This document shows positions 1 to 11,245 of a DNA stretch of 64,000 nt, piece after piece (the first letter of the stretch is position 1; the number at the start of each line of letters is the position of its first letter). The notes under the pieces are model-generated. The model made no database searches. It saw nothing but the letters and a program-made list of their open reading frames with translations, and was not told where the DNA came from. Origin of the DNA: Epiperipatus broadwayi (lineage: Eukaryota > Onychophora > Udeonychophora > Euonychophora > Peripatidae); contig JAQFVV010000032.1 in assembly GCA_028023455.1 (NCBI GenBank), positions 4,133,366 to 4,197,365 of the forward strand, written 5' to 3'. The position numbers and the translations under genes are program-made.

Positions 1-577
1 CACCCAGATAAATTTGTTTTGTAACATTAAATAAAATCTGACTTACAAATATACATTGTGTATTGTAATACCACACTAGATTGATATCTGTTAAAATTAA
101 AATAATTGACTCAAGATTTTCAAATATTTGTAACCTAAATAAAGCTTAAAATGCATGAAGTTGATTATATATATAAAATCGTTTTGAATTTTGTTAAAAT
201 AAATATTCATATTTTAAACTTAATCCAGTGTGTTAGAATCTCATTAATATATTTATGTATGTTTTAACTCATATCTTGGGTTCACTCAATCTCTCATCAT
301 AATCATCACCAGTTGAGTTCTCATGTGAAACATTGTAGCACTGAGCTGGGAGAGAATGGATTTATTTCATATCACTATAATTGTTGCCTGTAGTGTTATA
401 GATTTAGGGAATGGGCAAATAGGTTAGAATTCATGGTTGTTCCTGACCTGTGTATCTTGGGCATGATTGGATTTGGGGTACTTTTGCTCAGATTCTAAAT
501 CTTGTTGGATGGGCATACATTTTCAACTGGTACAATATCCCTTATGTATACATCATATTTATTATGTGTAGATAATA

Positions 578-609
<32 letters not shown>

Positions 610-955
610 GACTAAAAATATGAAGTACTCTTTTAAATGAAAAGTCTTTGAAATTTTTTATTTTTTAAAAAAATACTTACTTAAAATTATATTGCAAATG
701 AACATCTCTTAATATGTATAATTTACTGTAAATCAATTTCATATATAAAATTATACATATATCACTAGATATTTCTGCAATAAGTTAATATGTAAAATCT
801 TTAGGTATGTATCATATTTATCATGTGTATATATTTATATATGTATAAGAATTTACTAAGTAGCTTTTCTGTTTAAAATTGTTTAACTTTTTTTTTTTTT
901 TTAATTTTTTTTTTTAAAAAAAAAGCTTAATAAAACTGTATTATAAATAAACTTT
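1..955. other. AT-rich non-coding stretch
   Basis: I see no coding exon, RNA gene or recognisable transposon here. It contains a (TA)n run near 577-608 and T/A homopolymers near 890-925. A slightly GC-richer patch at about 290-520 has no open frame of note. If the terminal exon at 4,672 belongs to a gene that extends to the left, this could be intron, but nothing in the sequence proves it. Confidence 0.4.
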
Positions 956-1509
956 TTTTGATGTGATGTGTGATGAACTGTGACTTTTCATATGGAGTCA
1001 GAAATCTCTCAGCAACTATGCCAAGAAAAACTTGTTAGCCACTTTACCTTCTCTTTCCATTCCCTGCTCTAACTTTTTTCATATCCTGCTCCATCCCATT
1101 TCCACAGCATAATCTTTGTCAACTCATTGACTTTTATATCGAAATCCCCCTTATGTTTTTCCAAACCCAGCATAAAAATCAATAACCCACTTTCTGTATA
1201 ATCACTTTGTTTATATTTATTCTTCCACAACTTCATTATTTATACCCTTTCTGCTTGCAGACATTTACATTCAATTAGCAGATGCTTAATATTTTCTATA
1301 CCTTCCTTACACAACTTGAAGACTAAATCACACACATTTTTCCATTTATGTGTATATTCCCTTTATGCTAAAGATCTCCTTCAAGACTTAAACAGTAAAC
1401 TACTTTCCTTGCTATTATCACAAATTAATTCGCATCCAAAATTCTGTTTACTTCTATATATATTTAAACTCTTTTTACCCTCTGTACTAATTTCCAGTTC
1501 TCCAACTCC

Positions 1510-2025
1510 CTATTCCTTATTAAAGCATCTATTGTTCATCCCATTTCTTACCACAATAACATTCAACACTTCTTCTAACACAATCATCCCACCTTTTGTA
1601 CAAGTATACTGATATAAATTATTGATCCAAATCTCTGCATACCACATTACCTTTCTCACCCATTTTGTTGCTTGCCTTTTACTCATAACCCAATTAAATA
1701 CTATTTTAGCTATTCTTTTATTATTCATAAACTGCAATCTACTGAACATTTTCATTTTACTTTTTGCATCTCTCATATAAAAATGTGACCATTTCATTTT
1801 TCCTTGAATTGTCTCCTTTGTTGTCCATGCATATCTTCCTATTTCCCTTTGTACTTTTTCTACATAATCTGATACCCCTTTACTAACACATAATGCATCA
1901 TTGTCATATGTTAACCCTGCTACTGTTATTCCCTTCCATATAATTCTAGCTATATTATATTTATTATATAAAAACACTGTTAATTTCTTTATCAATCCCT
2001 TTCTTTTCTTTGCTTCATTTATCAA
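1510..2025 (-). pseudogene. LINE F1: C-terminal region downstream of RT
   Basis: This is 171 residues from the thumb and C-terminal part of the same element. The matching part of the second copy (about 43,500-44,050) has the same order, for example the KKRKGLIKKLTV and YNIARIIWKG blocks. In that copy a Cys/His cluster follows further downstream. In this copy the cluster lies in the broken frame below 1,510. No catalytic role can be read from the piece alone. Confidence 0.65.
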
Positions 2026-2186
2026 TTTTTTCTCTCATTCATCCATGCAATTTTTCTGATTACTCAAGATAATTCCCAAAAATTATATCTATTCACCAAA
2101 CTTAATTTTATATTCTGCAATAAAAATTCTTTGTCTTATCTTTCCCCAGTATTAACCATCATTATATTTGATTTTTATTCACTAAA

Positions 2187-2705
2187 TTAAATCCCCATCT
2201 CTTTACCCACCCTTGTGCATGTCTCAGCATAACTTCCATATCTTCTTTTTTTTTCTGCACACAAGAAGATATCATCTGCAAAAAAATGTCCTGACAAAGT
2301 ATATACTCCCTTGCCACATATTAACAGGATCTCTATTCCTCTTCCTAGTTTTTCTATTGCTCTTTCCATTTCACTCAAATACAACAAAAACAAAATAGGT
2401 GACATAGGGTATCCTTGCCTTAGACCCACCCCATTTTTAACTTTAACTAATTCTATATCCTCTAATTTACATGTATAGTAATTATTTTCATATAATTTCT
2501 TAATAGTAACCACTAAAGCTTCATCCATTCCCAAATTTGCTAAATGTATCCATAATCTATTTCTATTTACTCTATCATATGCCTTTTCTATATCTATAAA
2601 AGTCATATATAACTGTCTACCTAAATTCCTATTCATATCCATAAGTTGTGTAACTACAAATAAACTATCTCCTCTATGCCTATCTGATTTTAAACTTGCT
2701 TGCAT
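2187..2705 (-). pseudogene. LINE F1: reverse transcriptase palm
   Basis: The 172-residue piece carries the RT catalytic blocks in order: motif A in YMTFIDIEKAYDRVNR (about residues 34-49), motif B in GLRQGYPMSPILF (about 94-106), and motif C GHFFADDIFLCAE with the FADD active-site aspartates (about 139-151). All three catalytic Asp residues are present. The piece stops soon after motif C. The frame is interrupted on both sides, so no functional enzyme is expected from this copy. Confidence 0.85.
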
Positions 2706-2726
2706 TTCCCCTACTACATTATTTTC

Positions 2727-3299
2727 TTACATCCATTTTGCAACTCTTCCAGCCACCATATATGAAAAAACTTTATATAAAACTGATGTTACTGCTATCG
2801 GTCTATAATTTTTTAACTTTCTATGATCCTTACCCTTTCCTTTAAATAATAATATTACTCTTGTATTACTCCAACTACCTGGAAAAATTCTCTTCTGTGC
2901 CATCTTATTAAAATATGATAATAGCTTTACCTTTGATCTATGCCCTAAATTCATTACCATCTCTGCTACCCATTCATTTACCTCTCTTGTCTTTCCACAT
3001 TTCAATTTCTTCCCTGTCTCATTCGGTTTATTTTCTGTAAACCTAATATTCCCATTACTATATGCTTTCATATTTTCTATCCCTCTGTTCTTCACATCTA
3101 ACATCTTTTTTATATCCATTACATACCTATTCAAGATTCTCTCTAATTTTTCTCTAGAGTTACACTCTATTCCCTCATCATCTAGTAATACTATATCTCT
3201 CTCCCCTACTTTTCTCCGTTTAATGTAATTCCATAATTTTTTACTCCCATCTCTTCCACTTTTATTAATATCCTCCAACAATTTACTATTCAATTTCAT
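2727..3299 (-). pseudogene. LINE F1: linker and N-terminal reverse transcriptase (RT-0 to RT-2)
   Basis: The piece has 190 residues. It opens with a basic linker (LWNYIKRRK near residue 22-30) and runs into an RT fingers region with FPGSWSNTRVILLFKGKGK and LKNYRPIAVTSVLYKVFSYM near residues 138-183. The block NYRPI..TSVLYKVF is the classic LINE RT-1/RT-2 signature. A stop then separates it from the next piece, which continues the same domain. Confidence 0.8.
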
Positions 3300-3408
3300 T
3301 CTCTCTATATAATTATCTATTTTAGCTAACTTCTTTTCTAAGTACTTTTTCCATTTAGCATGTTCTTAATATCATACTTATATTCTCTGCATGCTTTTCC
3401 CCTCTCTT

Positions 3409-3753
3409 TTACATATTTACTAACTCTAATTTTTTATTGCTTTTATTCTTCTGAATATTCTCACCTAAAACCCTATTTGTGACTTTTTCTATTTCATCAC
3501 ACCAGTCCTTATACACATCCCCAACCAACTCTTCCATGGTTTCTTCAACTTGCATTTTATACTCTTCCAACTTATTCTTATCATTCACTCTCCATCCACA
3601 TCTTTCACTATTGTTTCTACTTTTATTTCTATTCTCCAACACATTACTAACTATTTTGATTGCAAAGAAATTATGATCACTATTCCATACTCTCTCTTTA
3701 TTATCAAATACCTTAATTTTCTGTACTTTATTCATTCCCTCTTTCTCTACCAA
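3409..3753 (-). pseudogene. LINE F1: end of APE-like endonuclease and linker
   Basis: This is a 114-residue open piece at the 5' end of the F1 copy. Residues 25-34 read NSDHNFFAIK, matching the last catalytic block (SDHxx) of apurinic-type LINE endonucleases. The rest is a charged, helical linker. The earlier endonuclease motifs are absent because the copy is 5' truncated. The listed Met is only the first ATG in the open stretch and is not a natural start. Confidence 0.65.
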
Positions 3754-3811
3754 TATTTAATTTATTGTGGGCTATTACTTAAAAATCTTTATGCTGCCCT
3801 TTTTTGAGTCT

Positions 3812-3945
3812 TACTTAAAACAAATGAAAGTTCTAAGAAGTATATGAAATTTTAAATATCAAAATATTCCATATTTGCCCACCTTCTGTTCTATATCTAA
3901 GAAACTAGATGACTTACCAAAAAGATTAGTGACACATATGAATTA
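3812..3945. repeat. Interspersed repeat copy 1 (partner at 33,378-33,515)
   Basis: The core AAAACAAATGAAAGTTCTAA recurs exactly at about 33,390. Flanking sequence (TATCTAAGAAA.TAG.TGA followed by an AAAAGAT block) aligns over about 130 bp in the same orientation. It is non-coding and the family is unknown. Here it sits directly beyond the 5' end of the F1 LINE. Confidence 0.5.
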
Positions 3946-4664
3946 GTCTGGAATTAATATGTGCTAATCTTCAAAATTATTGTTAAGATTTTTTTTACTA
4001 CAAAGACATTAAAGGGAGAAAAATATTTTTATAAATTTTAGTTAAGATAATGCCAATTATTTAAAATGATTAATCATTTTAAAAACATTCTATTGTAAAA
4101 TCTAAATAATTAAAATAATTGCTTATTGGAAGATAGATGATTTTGAATTTAAATATATAAACAAAATAATAAATCACAAACTGCTTATACTATCTTATTA
4201 CTAAAATTTAAAAAAATATATTGAAAGTTAAAGCTTAATGAGAGAAAAAGAAAACAAAAGATAAATGATATTAAGAAATGGTTATTAATATAATACAAAA
4301 AACATTATTCATAATTCTGAAACATACACTCATAAAAAAAGACTTTTGTAATTTTTTTATGTGTGATTTTTTTCTATATAAATAATATTTATTCATTAAT
4401 TGATTAGTAATGCTTACAGATAATCTTTAGGATTTCCATTAATCCCTAATAACAGTAATTTAAAAACATCTATTATTCAGACAAAATTAAAAAATACTGT
4501 TTTGGTTTATTATTTTAATAATTGCTAAATAATTTTTTGGCATATATAAATATACTCTGCATTTAGAAATGTTATATTGCTATTAATAAAATAAATTTAT
4601 AGGGTAAACAAAAATGTATACATATTTATATATACTAAAATTAATGTGTGTGGGTTTTTTTTAA
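3946..4664. other. AT-rich non-coding stretch, probable intron
   Basis: No open frame or repeat could be recognised. It directly precedes the acceptor at 4,671, so intron is the simplest reading. Confidence 0.35.
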
Positions 4665-4671
4665 TTTTCAG

Positions 4672-4759
4672 CAATGAGGAAGAAAGAGGAGACTTATTGT
4701 CGAAATCCAAGAAATTTATAAATCCCAAAAAAGGTCTGGATTCAACAATTTTGAATTAA
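4672..4759 (+). CDS. Terminal coding exon of an unidentified host gene
   Basis: A good 3' splice site (T-rich tract, then TTTTCAG at 4,665-4,671) is followed by one base completing a codon and then 28 codons ending in TAA at 4,757-4,759. The encoded tail reads NEEERGDLLSKSKKFINPKK followed by GLDSTILN. It is hydrophilic, lysine-rich and more GC-balanced than its surroundings. A poly(A) signal follows 75 bp after the stop. Acceptor, phase, stop and poly(A) signal together make this a convincing last exon. Upstream exons are not visible in the 3.8-4.67 kb stretch. They must lie before the F1 LINE, which would then be antisense inside the last intron, or outside the window. I do not recognise the protein. 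Confidence 0.6.
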
Positions 4760-4833
4760 TGGTAGTAAAATTTCTACTCTGCCTCCTCTTTTTATATTGA
4801 CCTTTTCACATATTTCTAATTAATTGCTTAGTC

Positions 4834-4858
4834 AATAAAGTTTTAATTTGGTGGTGCA
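4834..4858 (+). terminator. Poly(A) signal and downstream GT-rich element
   Basis: AATAAA lies at 4,834-4,839, followed after about 9 bases by TTGGTGGTGCA. The pair is placed 75-100 bp past the stop of the exon at 4,672-4,759, the usual arrangement of a metazoan cleavage and polyadenylation site. Confidence 0.55.
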
Positions 4859-5079
4859 TTTCTGAAATATTTCTGATATAGTCATCAATAATAAAAACTA
4901 AAAATTATATATTCATCAGATTATTATTATATATTGTATATTACCTGATATCTTATTTCACAATGAGCTCAGAAAATGGTGTTTTATTGTTCTAATTCAT
5001 AAAGGATTAAATGAAAGTTAAATTGGATTAAAACAGAAATACAAATCAACACTTTTATTATTTATTTTGTCAGTAAAAG

Positions 5080-6130
5080 AATTAGAAATTGAAATAGAAA
5101 GATTAGTTAGGCATTGGAATAGTTAGAATCAAGAGAATTTATAACTGTTCTCTTATTTGTGGATATAGATTTTTTTTGCGAACAGTTTAAAATATAAATA
5201 GAGATAGAAAAAAATATGAAATTTAAATTCATTCATGAAGAAAAATCTAAAACAGTAACATTCAATGGGAAATATTTATCTTGAAGAGTAGAATATAAAT
5301 ATTTAGAAATTGGAAAAGGAATTATGCATATAACTGGAAATTAAAGTTGAAAAAAAAAGTAAAACCTGGACCAGCTGCTTGGAAGGGATCTATGCTAATC
5401 ACTAGGCCACCAACGCCTGACACATAGCATGTTTCCCATGTAATAAATATAAAGTATGTAAATTAATTTAGAAAAATATGGCGGTGTCTGCTTTTACATT
5501 TGGAAATACTAAACAATGTATTGGTCAGAGAATTTACTTTTAAAAAAAAATGCAAAAAGAAATAAGAATACCTACATTGAGAGACGAATTATGACTAGGA
5601 AATCAGGCAATGGAAGAAAAAATAGGATCAACTTATTTTTAATGAGAAAAATTTAAAATAAATTTTAAACACTTTGAAATGTTGTGATATATAAGTGACA
5701 ATAAATTAGTAAAGCTAGAATTTAATTAAATTATGGGAATAACAAATATATTGGATAAAAATGGTTTTGCTACAAGCAAAAAATAGACAATTTATTTGTA
5801 TGTATTTCTATAAGAAATATCATAAAAGTTAGAAAATGTTTCACTGATACATAATAGTAATGAGTGAAAAAGAGAATATAGAGATTGTTTAGAGAAAAAG
5901 AAGTAATTATGGAAAACTAATATAAAAAATTATATAAGATATGACCGAATATATGATAATATTAAAAAATGCTTGTTTGTATTTGTAAGACAGGAGCTTT
6001 AGATACCTAATGAAAAAAGGTAGAAATGGAATAACGATATAGTTTACATGAAATTGGGAGAGAAAATTAAACATTTATTTCTGAAATGTATGATATTGAT
6101 AGAGAATCAAAATAAATTATATGGAGAGTG
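5080..6130 (+). mobile_element. Very degraded F1-like LINE remnant
   Basis: No long frame survives, but short blocks keep LINE order on the plus strand. GTTCTCTTATTTGTGGATAT and the following kTvtfnG-like block near 5,140-5,270 resemble the region after RT motif C. Near 6,070-6,105 a reading frame gives KIKHLFLKCMI, the second half of the C-terminal Cys/His cluster seen intact in the F1 copy at 44,200 (IRHLLIQCKCL). A SINE copy lies inside it at 5,361. The boundaries are approximate. Confidence 0.45.
5361..5432 (-). mobile_element. tRNA-derived SINE fragment
   Basis: On the minus strand it contains GGTGGCCTAGTGATTAGCAT, a good pol III A box in a tRNA-like head, followed by CCCTTCCAAGCAGCTGGTCC. 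That matches the head of the copy at 6,544 (GCTGCCTTCCAAGTAG). The box B half is lost. It lies within the degraded LINE at 5,080-6,130. Confidence 0.55.
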
Positions 6131-6543
6131 AGAGAAATTTAAAAGTAAAAGAAATGAAAGTTGTAAGCGTTTAATGAATTTTTTCTTATGTCTTTGTAAT
6201 AAAATTGAGAAATATGAAGATAATAGAATTAATTAATTAGATTTTATTAAAATGAGATAGGAAAAATAAATTGTTCAGGGCAAAAAAATAATTGTCTCAT
6301 ACGGAATAAAAACAAGATAACTTTATTGTATCAAATAAAGCTTTAGAGGAAGAGAACGTTTAACTTATTTAACAAGGTTTCGGGGCATATAATTTATGCA
6401 TAGAAATTAAGTTTTGATTAAGAAAAAATAATTTTACGTCACAAAAAATAAACACAATTATTTTTCATTATAATATCAAAAAAAGAAACTGCCATATTGA
6501 AGAATTATTTTAATACAAAATTATTTTTTAAAAAATAATAATA

Positions 6544-6616
6544 AGTCGAGCGTTGTTGGTGGCTAGCATAGCTGCCTTCCAAGTAGTCGGCCCGGATTCG
6601 CTTCCCGGCATATGAA

Positions 6617-6669
<53 letters not shown>
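6544..6669 (+). mobile_element. tRNA-derived SINE with (AAT)n tail
   Basis: The tRNA-like head (GTTGGTGGCTAGCATAGC, then box B within CGGATTCGCTTCCCGGCA) ends at about 6,612. It runs into an (AAT/ATA)n microsatellite of about 18 units rather than the plain A-tail of the copies at 13,027, 13,755 and 57,872. Box B GATTCGCTTCC is close to the consensus GGTTCGANTCC. Confidence 0.65.
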
Positions 6670-6671
<2 letters not shown>

Positions 6672-6679
6672 TAAAGAAT

Positions 6680-7270
6680 TTGAAAGTATATTTTAAATTT
6701 CTATATTGATTTAGAATATTTTATACCTCTTAAAGTGAACTCTTTAAACCCAGTAAGATCTAGCAAAACAAATTAATTGATTTATGAAAATCTTAATATC
6801 ATCGGTTCATTGAAGCTTATTTTCAAATGCTTGTATTTAGAGATAATTTATTCAACACTTATGGTCTAGACATAAATTTCCACATAAAACAAACTTTTAA
6901 GAATGAAAAATCTAAAATATAAATACCAAAACACTTTTATAAATAAGTACTATTTATATTGTACATTTAGATTTTAATAAAAATTAAAATTCAACTTTTA
7001 AAAGCGTAAATTAAAACCTAAGCTAACTATTTTAATAAAAATTCAGGAGGTTGATTTTAGAAAGTTCCACTTTTTTTGTGTGACATAAGATTCGGTTGTG
7101 GTCTTATCTGTGCTAACAGCTTCATAATGCCTTATAATTTTATGCAATCCAATTATTTTCTTGCACATGGTAAATCATAGTTCTCTGTTCGAAAGCTTTG
7201 AAGAAACAGCATTTATATTAGAAATCTTAGCAAAAAAAAAATCAAACAATTGCTTAACCTTTTCATAAAT
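6680..7270. other. AT-rich non-coding stretch
   Basis: I see nothing supportable as gene or named repeat. The stretch 7,080-7,200 is slightly less AT-rich and may be the outer part of the repeat listed next. Confidence 0.3.
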
Positions 7271-7279
7271 AATGTTATT

Positions 7280-7810
7280 GACGCTATCACTTGCCATCTG
7301 CTTTTGATTAATCGCATTAGGGAAAGAATTTCCACTTGTTCTATAATATTACAATGTAAACTGCTTAATCTGGAAATCTTTTTGTTTAGCTGTGTATTTT
7401 TAATTTTGCTTTTATTTTTTTTTTTTGGAATAGTGCAGATTGTTAATTATGCTATATTATATTCAGTATTTAAATTACCTATTTCTTTATAATTTTTTCT
7501 TTTAGAATTGATCCTTTTTTTTTCCACTTTAATACTGATCAAATTTTTGATTCTGTTTTGTGGATCATCATTAAACTTAATGTTTGTTCTCATATTAAAA
7601 GAATTTTAAAAAACAAACAATTAAAGATGAACAAATTGCAGAAGAAAAACTATATGCAGATAATGTTATGAATTGTAATAAAGATGTCTGACCCTTTACT
7701 CAAAATTGAAATGCTCCAAAAAGTCTTATACATCCTGGCTACTATATTAGCCAGTAGTATTCATTGTAACATTTATTATTTTAGCTAATGGAATTAATTG
7801 ATTTAATGAT
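7280..7810 (+). repeat. Interspersed repeat copy 1 (partner at 14,262-14,780)
   Basis: Blocks such as CTGCTTAATCTGGAAATC (7,362) and TTTAGAATT.GATCC (about 7,502), and a tail with ATTCATTGTAACATTTATT, recur in the same order at 14,332, 14,407 and 14,700. The alignment is gapped and diverged. No coding capacity is evident and the class is unknown. Confidence 0.4.
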
Positions 7811-8539
7811 TACATGTTTAGTATGTAGGTTTCTCCTACTTTTACTATATGTATCTTTTTTTTAGATCAACATTAATTAATTTTCAGTTTTGCGTTTACA
7901 GCTTATGTTTAAATTATTACAATATATGCACTTAAAATAATACACCTGGAAAAAATATAAAAATGTTTTCATTTCAATAGTTGGAAAAGAGTAAGCAATT
8001 TAAACAGACAGATAAGCCTTATGTGATAAATATGTCTGTCATTTTAAAGCTTATTTACTATTTGCGTTTTTGTATAAATTTTATTTCCAAAGAAAAATAG
8101 TTTTATTGCATTATGTGTTTGATCTATAAGCTTTGTTGAATTAGCCCATACTGTTATTATCTCCTAGCACCATTTTTTTACATTAAATTATTCAACTATC
8201 TTGCAACATGTTATTACCTTAGAGTTCAGGAATTTATTGAGTTAGATCGTTTTAGTGCAGGATTTTTAGAATTTATCTTTGAAGCTTTTAAAACTTTGAG
8301 ATAGTTTATATTTTTTTAATTAATTTCTGGTTTATTGCACTTTCAGTCACAGTGTTATTAAAGTGATATAAAAGCATCAAAAGTGCATTAAGCAAGAAAT
8401 TAGTTAATAGAAGCTTCTGCAATGTTGGAATATTCAAAGATAGATTATATATATAAACATTGAAATTTACTGTGTTATTTCATCATAAAATTTTATTTAG
8501 ATTATTTTATAGAACAATTTTAAAATATTTCACTGTTTA

Positions 8540-10262
8540 TGCAGCAAAACTAGAGAAATACAAAATATTTTTTAAAAAATCCATCAAAACAATATTGATA
8601 GCTAATATTCCTAATTTTCTAAAAAAACATTGCAATGAATTTAAATTAGAACTTGCAAATCATTTTAACATATTAAAAGATTTTGAAGATTGTTCCGATT
8701 TAACAAAATCAAAAGGAACAAAATTGATACACTATTAAGAACTACAATAAAGATGTCTATCTTGAAATGTGTGAAAAAGTTCTATAAAAATTATATTTTA
8801 ATAATTAGACTCTGCATTTAAAGGAAAAAATTAGTCCTACAATTAAATCTATGAAGAAGGGGAAAGATCCAAATAGTAATGAAATTATAACTAATATTTT
8901 AAAAAAAGAGAAAAAAAGAGAAAAATTGTTGGATATACCAGATGATTGGCAGAATGCAGTAATAATATTGATATTTAAAAAAGATGACAAAGAAGATATT
9001 AGAAATTGCAGACCGTCTTTTGTCAGCTCTGTAAAAGAAAATATCAAAATAATTACAACTTGTATGCAATGAACTTCAAGTTTTAACCACCCAAAAGAAC
9101 AAGCCAGATTTAAAAGTGTTTTTAGCACAATGAATCACATCCAAATATTAAGAGAAGTTATAGAAAGGACAAATGAATATGAGTCACTTTTATGCTTTGG
9201 ATTTGTAAGTTATAAAAAGATATTTGATTTAATAAGCATTTCTATAGTGATTAAAGCATTGGATCATTAAAATATAGAACCAGGATATTGTAATAATCTG
9301 AAAAATACCTATCAAAATGTAATTGCAATGATTAGATTACATAATAATACTAAGAAGATTAATATTGAGGAGGATATACATCAGGGTGATTCCATATCTT
9401 CAAAACTTTTATAGCACAGCAATTTTACAAGGAGTATTTTGTGAATTAAAATGGGAGGCTAAGGGAAAAAAAGTATGCAGACTATTTAAATCATTTTGAT
9501 TTTGCAAATGATTTGGTTATTTTTGCAAGTAATGCTTCAGAGTTTCAGGGAATGTTGCAAGAGTTATCAGATAAAAGTCCTAAAATAGGAATAACAATAA
9601 ATGCTAAAAAGAACTAAAATAATGTTCAATGGATTTTTTTTTTTCAAAAGAAGAAAATAAAGACTAATAATGATGAATTAAAAAAAACAACTACAACTAT
9701 CTTGGGCAGATTATTAATACAGACAGAAATGTAATGAATGGAATTACTCATAGAATTAATCTTGGATGGAGTCTTTTTGGTAGAAATAACTTAATATTAA
9801 AAAGAAATATGTCTATGTGATTGAAGAGAAAGATTTTTAATAAATATATTTTACCAGTACTTACTTATGGATTTGAGGCTTGGACAGTTAACAGAAGTTC
9901 AATACAGAAATTTCAAGTCTCTCAACTAAGTATTGAGAGATGTATGTTAGCAGTAACAAGAAGGGATCAAAATTAAATACATGGGTTAGAGAACAAATAG
10001 GTATTACTGTGATCTTTAAAAGAATTAAGGGAGTGAAGTGAAACTGGGATTGACATCTTGCTAGAAGAGATGATGTAATAGATGAATAGTTAAAAATTAT
10101 ACACTGGATCCCAAGAAATCATAAAAAAACCTAAAAAGAGACCACATGGATGAATGAAATAAGAAAGCTTGCTGATATAATGTGGAGAAAAGAGGTTAGA
10201 TATTAGAGAAACTAGATTGCATTTAGAGAAACCTTCATCTTGTAGGGGATCGATAATATTTG
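8540..10262 (+). mobile_element. RTE-clade LINE, copy A (5' truncated, dead)
   Basis: It aligns block by block with the better RTE copy at 35,140-38,300. The shared parts are the linker (CATTGCAATGAATTTAAATT near 8,630), RT N-terminus (DDWQNAVIILIFKKDDKEDI, frame at 8,851), QAGF-like block (about 9,100), motif A (FGFVSYKKIFD, about 9,200), a decayed motif B (about 9,380), a motif C that reads FANDLVIFA instead of FADD (about 9,500), VLPVLTYG (about 9,850), and the ELGETFILQ-like end (about 10,230). Frameshifts and stops occur throughout. The second catalytic Asp position is altered. Confidence 0.8.
8851..9072 (+). pseudogene. RTE copy A: RT N-terminal piece
   Basis: The 73-residue open piece includes KKGKDPNSNEIITNIL, the usual RTE block KxGKAPGxDGI in decayed form (DG replaced by NE). 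It also has PDDWQNAVIILIFKKDDKED and RNCRPSF in place of NYRPISL. It is followed by frame breaks. Confidence 0.65.
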
Positions 10263-10384
10263 AAAATAATAATGATATCTAAAACTCAATATGCATATAA
10301 TAATCAATAAAGCACATCAATCATATATATCTTGCATGGAATGTTGCTTTTTAAGCTTATATTACAGAAATATAATATAGAGAG

Positions 10385-10965
10385 CATACCAATAGCTCTA
10401 ACAAGCTTTTATTAATAAGTGTGAAGAGAAAGCCTATAAAATCTTTATTTAGGATTATTCCCATCCTCAGACAGATTGTTTTCAAGCTTTTGACTCATGT
10501 CAGTGAGAAGTGAGAAACATTCAGACACTAGATCTAAAATACCAGTATAAAAATAAAAATAAATAGAAGCTTGTTAGAGCTATTGGTACACTTAAAAGCA
10601 AAGTCTCGTGATATATGACTTGCTTTATTGATTATTATAATTTTGCCTTTGAGGCTTTGGCGGTGTTATATTGCTAAGGCTATTAATATATGGTAGATCT
10701 GAATTTGGTTCAGTCCCATATAACTATTTAAGTTAGATAGATGGATTTTAAAACATTTATGTGTCTAAAAATTTTAGATTTTCTACTTATTAGTGGCTTT
10801 TGAGTTGGTATTTTAGATCTAGTGTCTGAATGTTTTAGCTCCTCACTGACGTGAGCCAAACCGATCGGTCTGAGGATGGAATAATTCTAGATGGAAAATT
10901 TTATAGGATTTCTCTTTGGCATTTATTATTAAAAGCTTGTTAGAGCTATTGGTACATTATCTATA
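10385..10965. mobile_element. Composite foldback/SINE-like repeat, locus 1
   Basis: The ends are inverted: ACCAATAGCTCTAACAAGCT near 10,390 and AGCTTGTTAGAGCTATTGGT near 10,937. A further copy of the right end lies internally at about 10,567. The segment 10,385-10,545 is an inverted, diverged copy of 10,790-10,965 (TCAGACACTAGATCTAAAAT against ATTTTAGATCTAGTGTCTGA). The middle (10,640-10,730) has a box B-like GGTTCAGTCCC. The same arrangement occurs at 44,868-45,612, so it is a family and not chance. Confidence 0.6.
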
Positions 10966-11119
10966 TTATATATATATATAAAGCATGTTCATGAATTTTT
11001 TTAGTTGACAATTTGAAGCTTATTGATTATTATTTTTAATATAATGAAATACGTATAAAAATATTTTTCATATTTGGTCAAGTCATTATTTTTTTGTAAT
11101 TAAAAAATCATATATATAT

Positions 11120-11245
11120 AACTATTGAATATGAATGATAAATATCAAAAATAATAATTATAAAATTCAAAAGTACTTTCAATTATTTTTGAATTTTATA
11201 ACTATTATTGTTAATATTTTATGATAATGTCCAATAGTTTTATTT
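11120..11245. repeat. AT-rich imperfect palindrome
   Basis: ATAATTATAAAATTCAAAA near 11,154 pairs with TTTTGAATTTTATAACTAT near 11,188. The pairing extends outward imperfectly to AACTATTG / CCAATAGTT. It may be a MITE end-to-end hairpin. No coding is seen. The rest of 10,985-11,880 holds nothing I can name. Confidence 0.4.

Larger units (their letters stand above)
959..3765 (-). mobile_element. F1 non-LTR retrotransposon (LINE), FADD-type RT, 5' truncated, decayed
   Basis: Read on the minus strand this is one LINE copy. Its order is the end of an APE-like endonuclease (SDHNFF motif, about 3,670), a linker, a reverse transcriptase with motifs A, B and C, then a long C-terminal region. The 5' end is cut within the endonuclease near 3,765. 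The 3' end is at about 959, where a CACATCACATC-like tail occurs. The second copy at 42,535-44,569 matches it in order and wording and has the same tail, which fixes the 3' boundary. Stops and frameshifts break the frame into at least four pieces, so this copy is dead. I cannot name the clade with confidence. It is neither RTE nor the Jockey/CR1-like type found elsewhere in the window. Confidence 0.85.

Noticed and set aside
1316-1612. A 98-residue plus-strand gene
   Set aside because: It is the complement of LINE F1 coding sequence. Its Ser/Leu-rich content is an antisense shadow.
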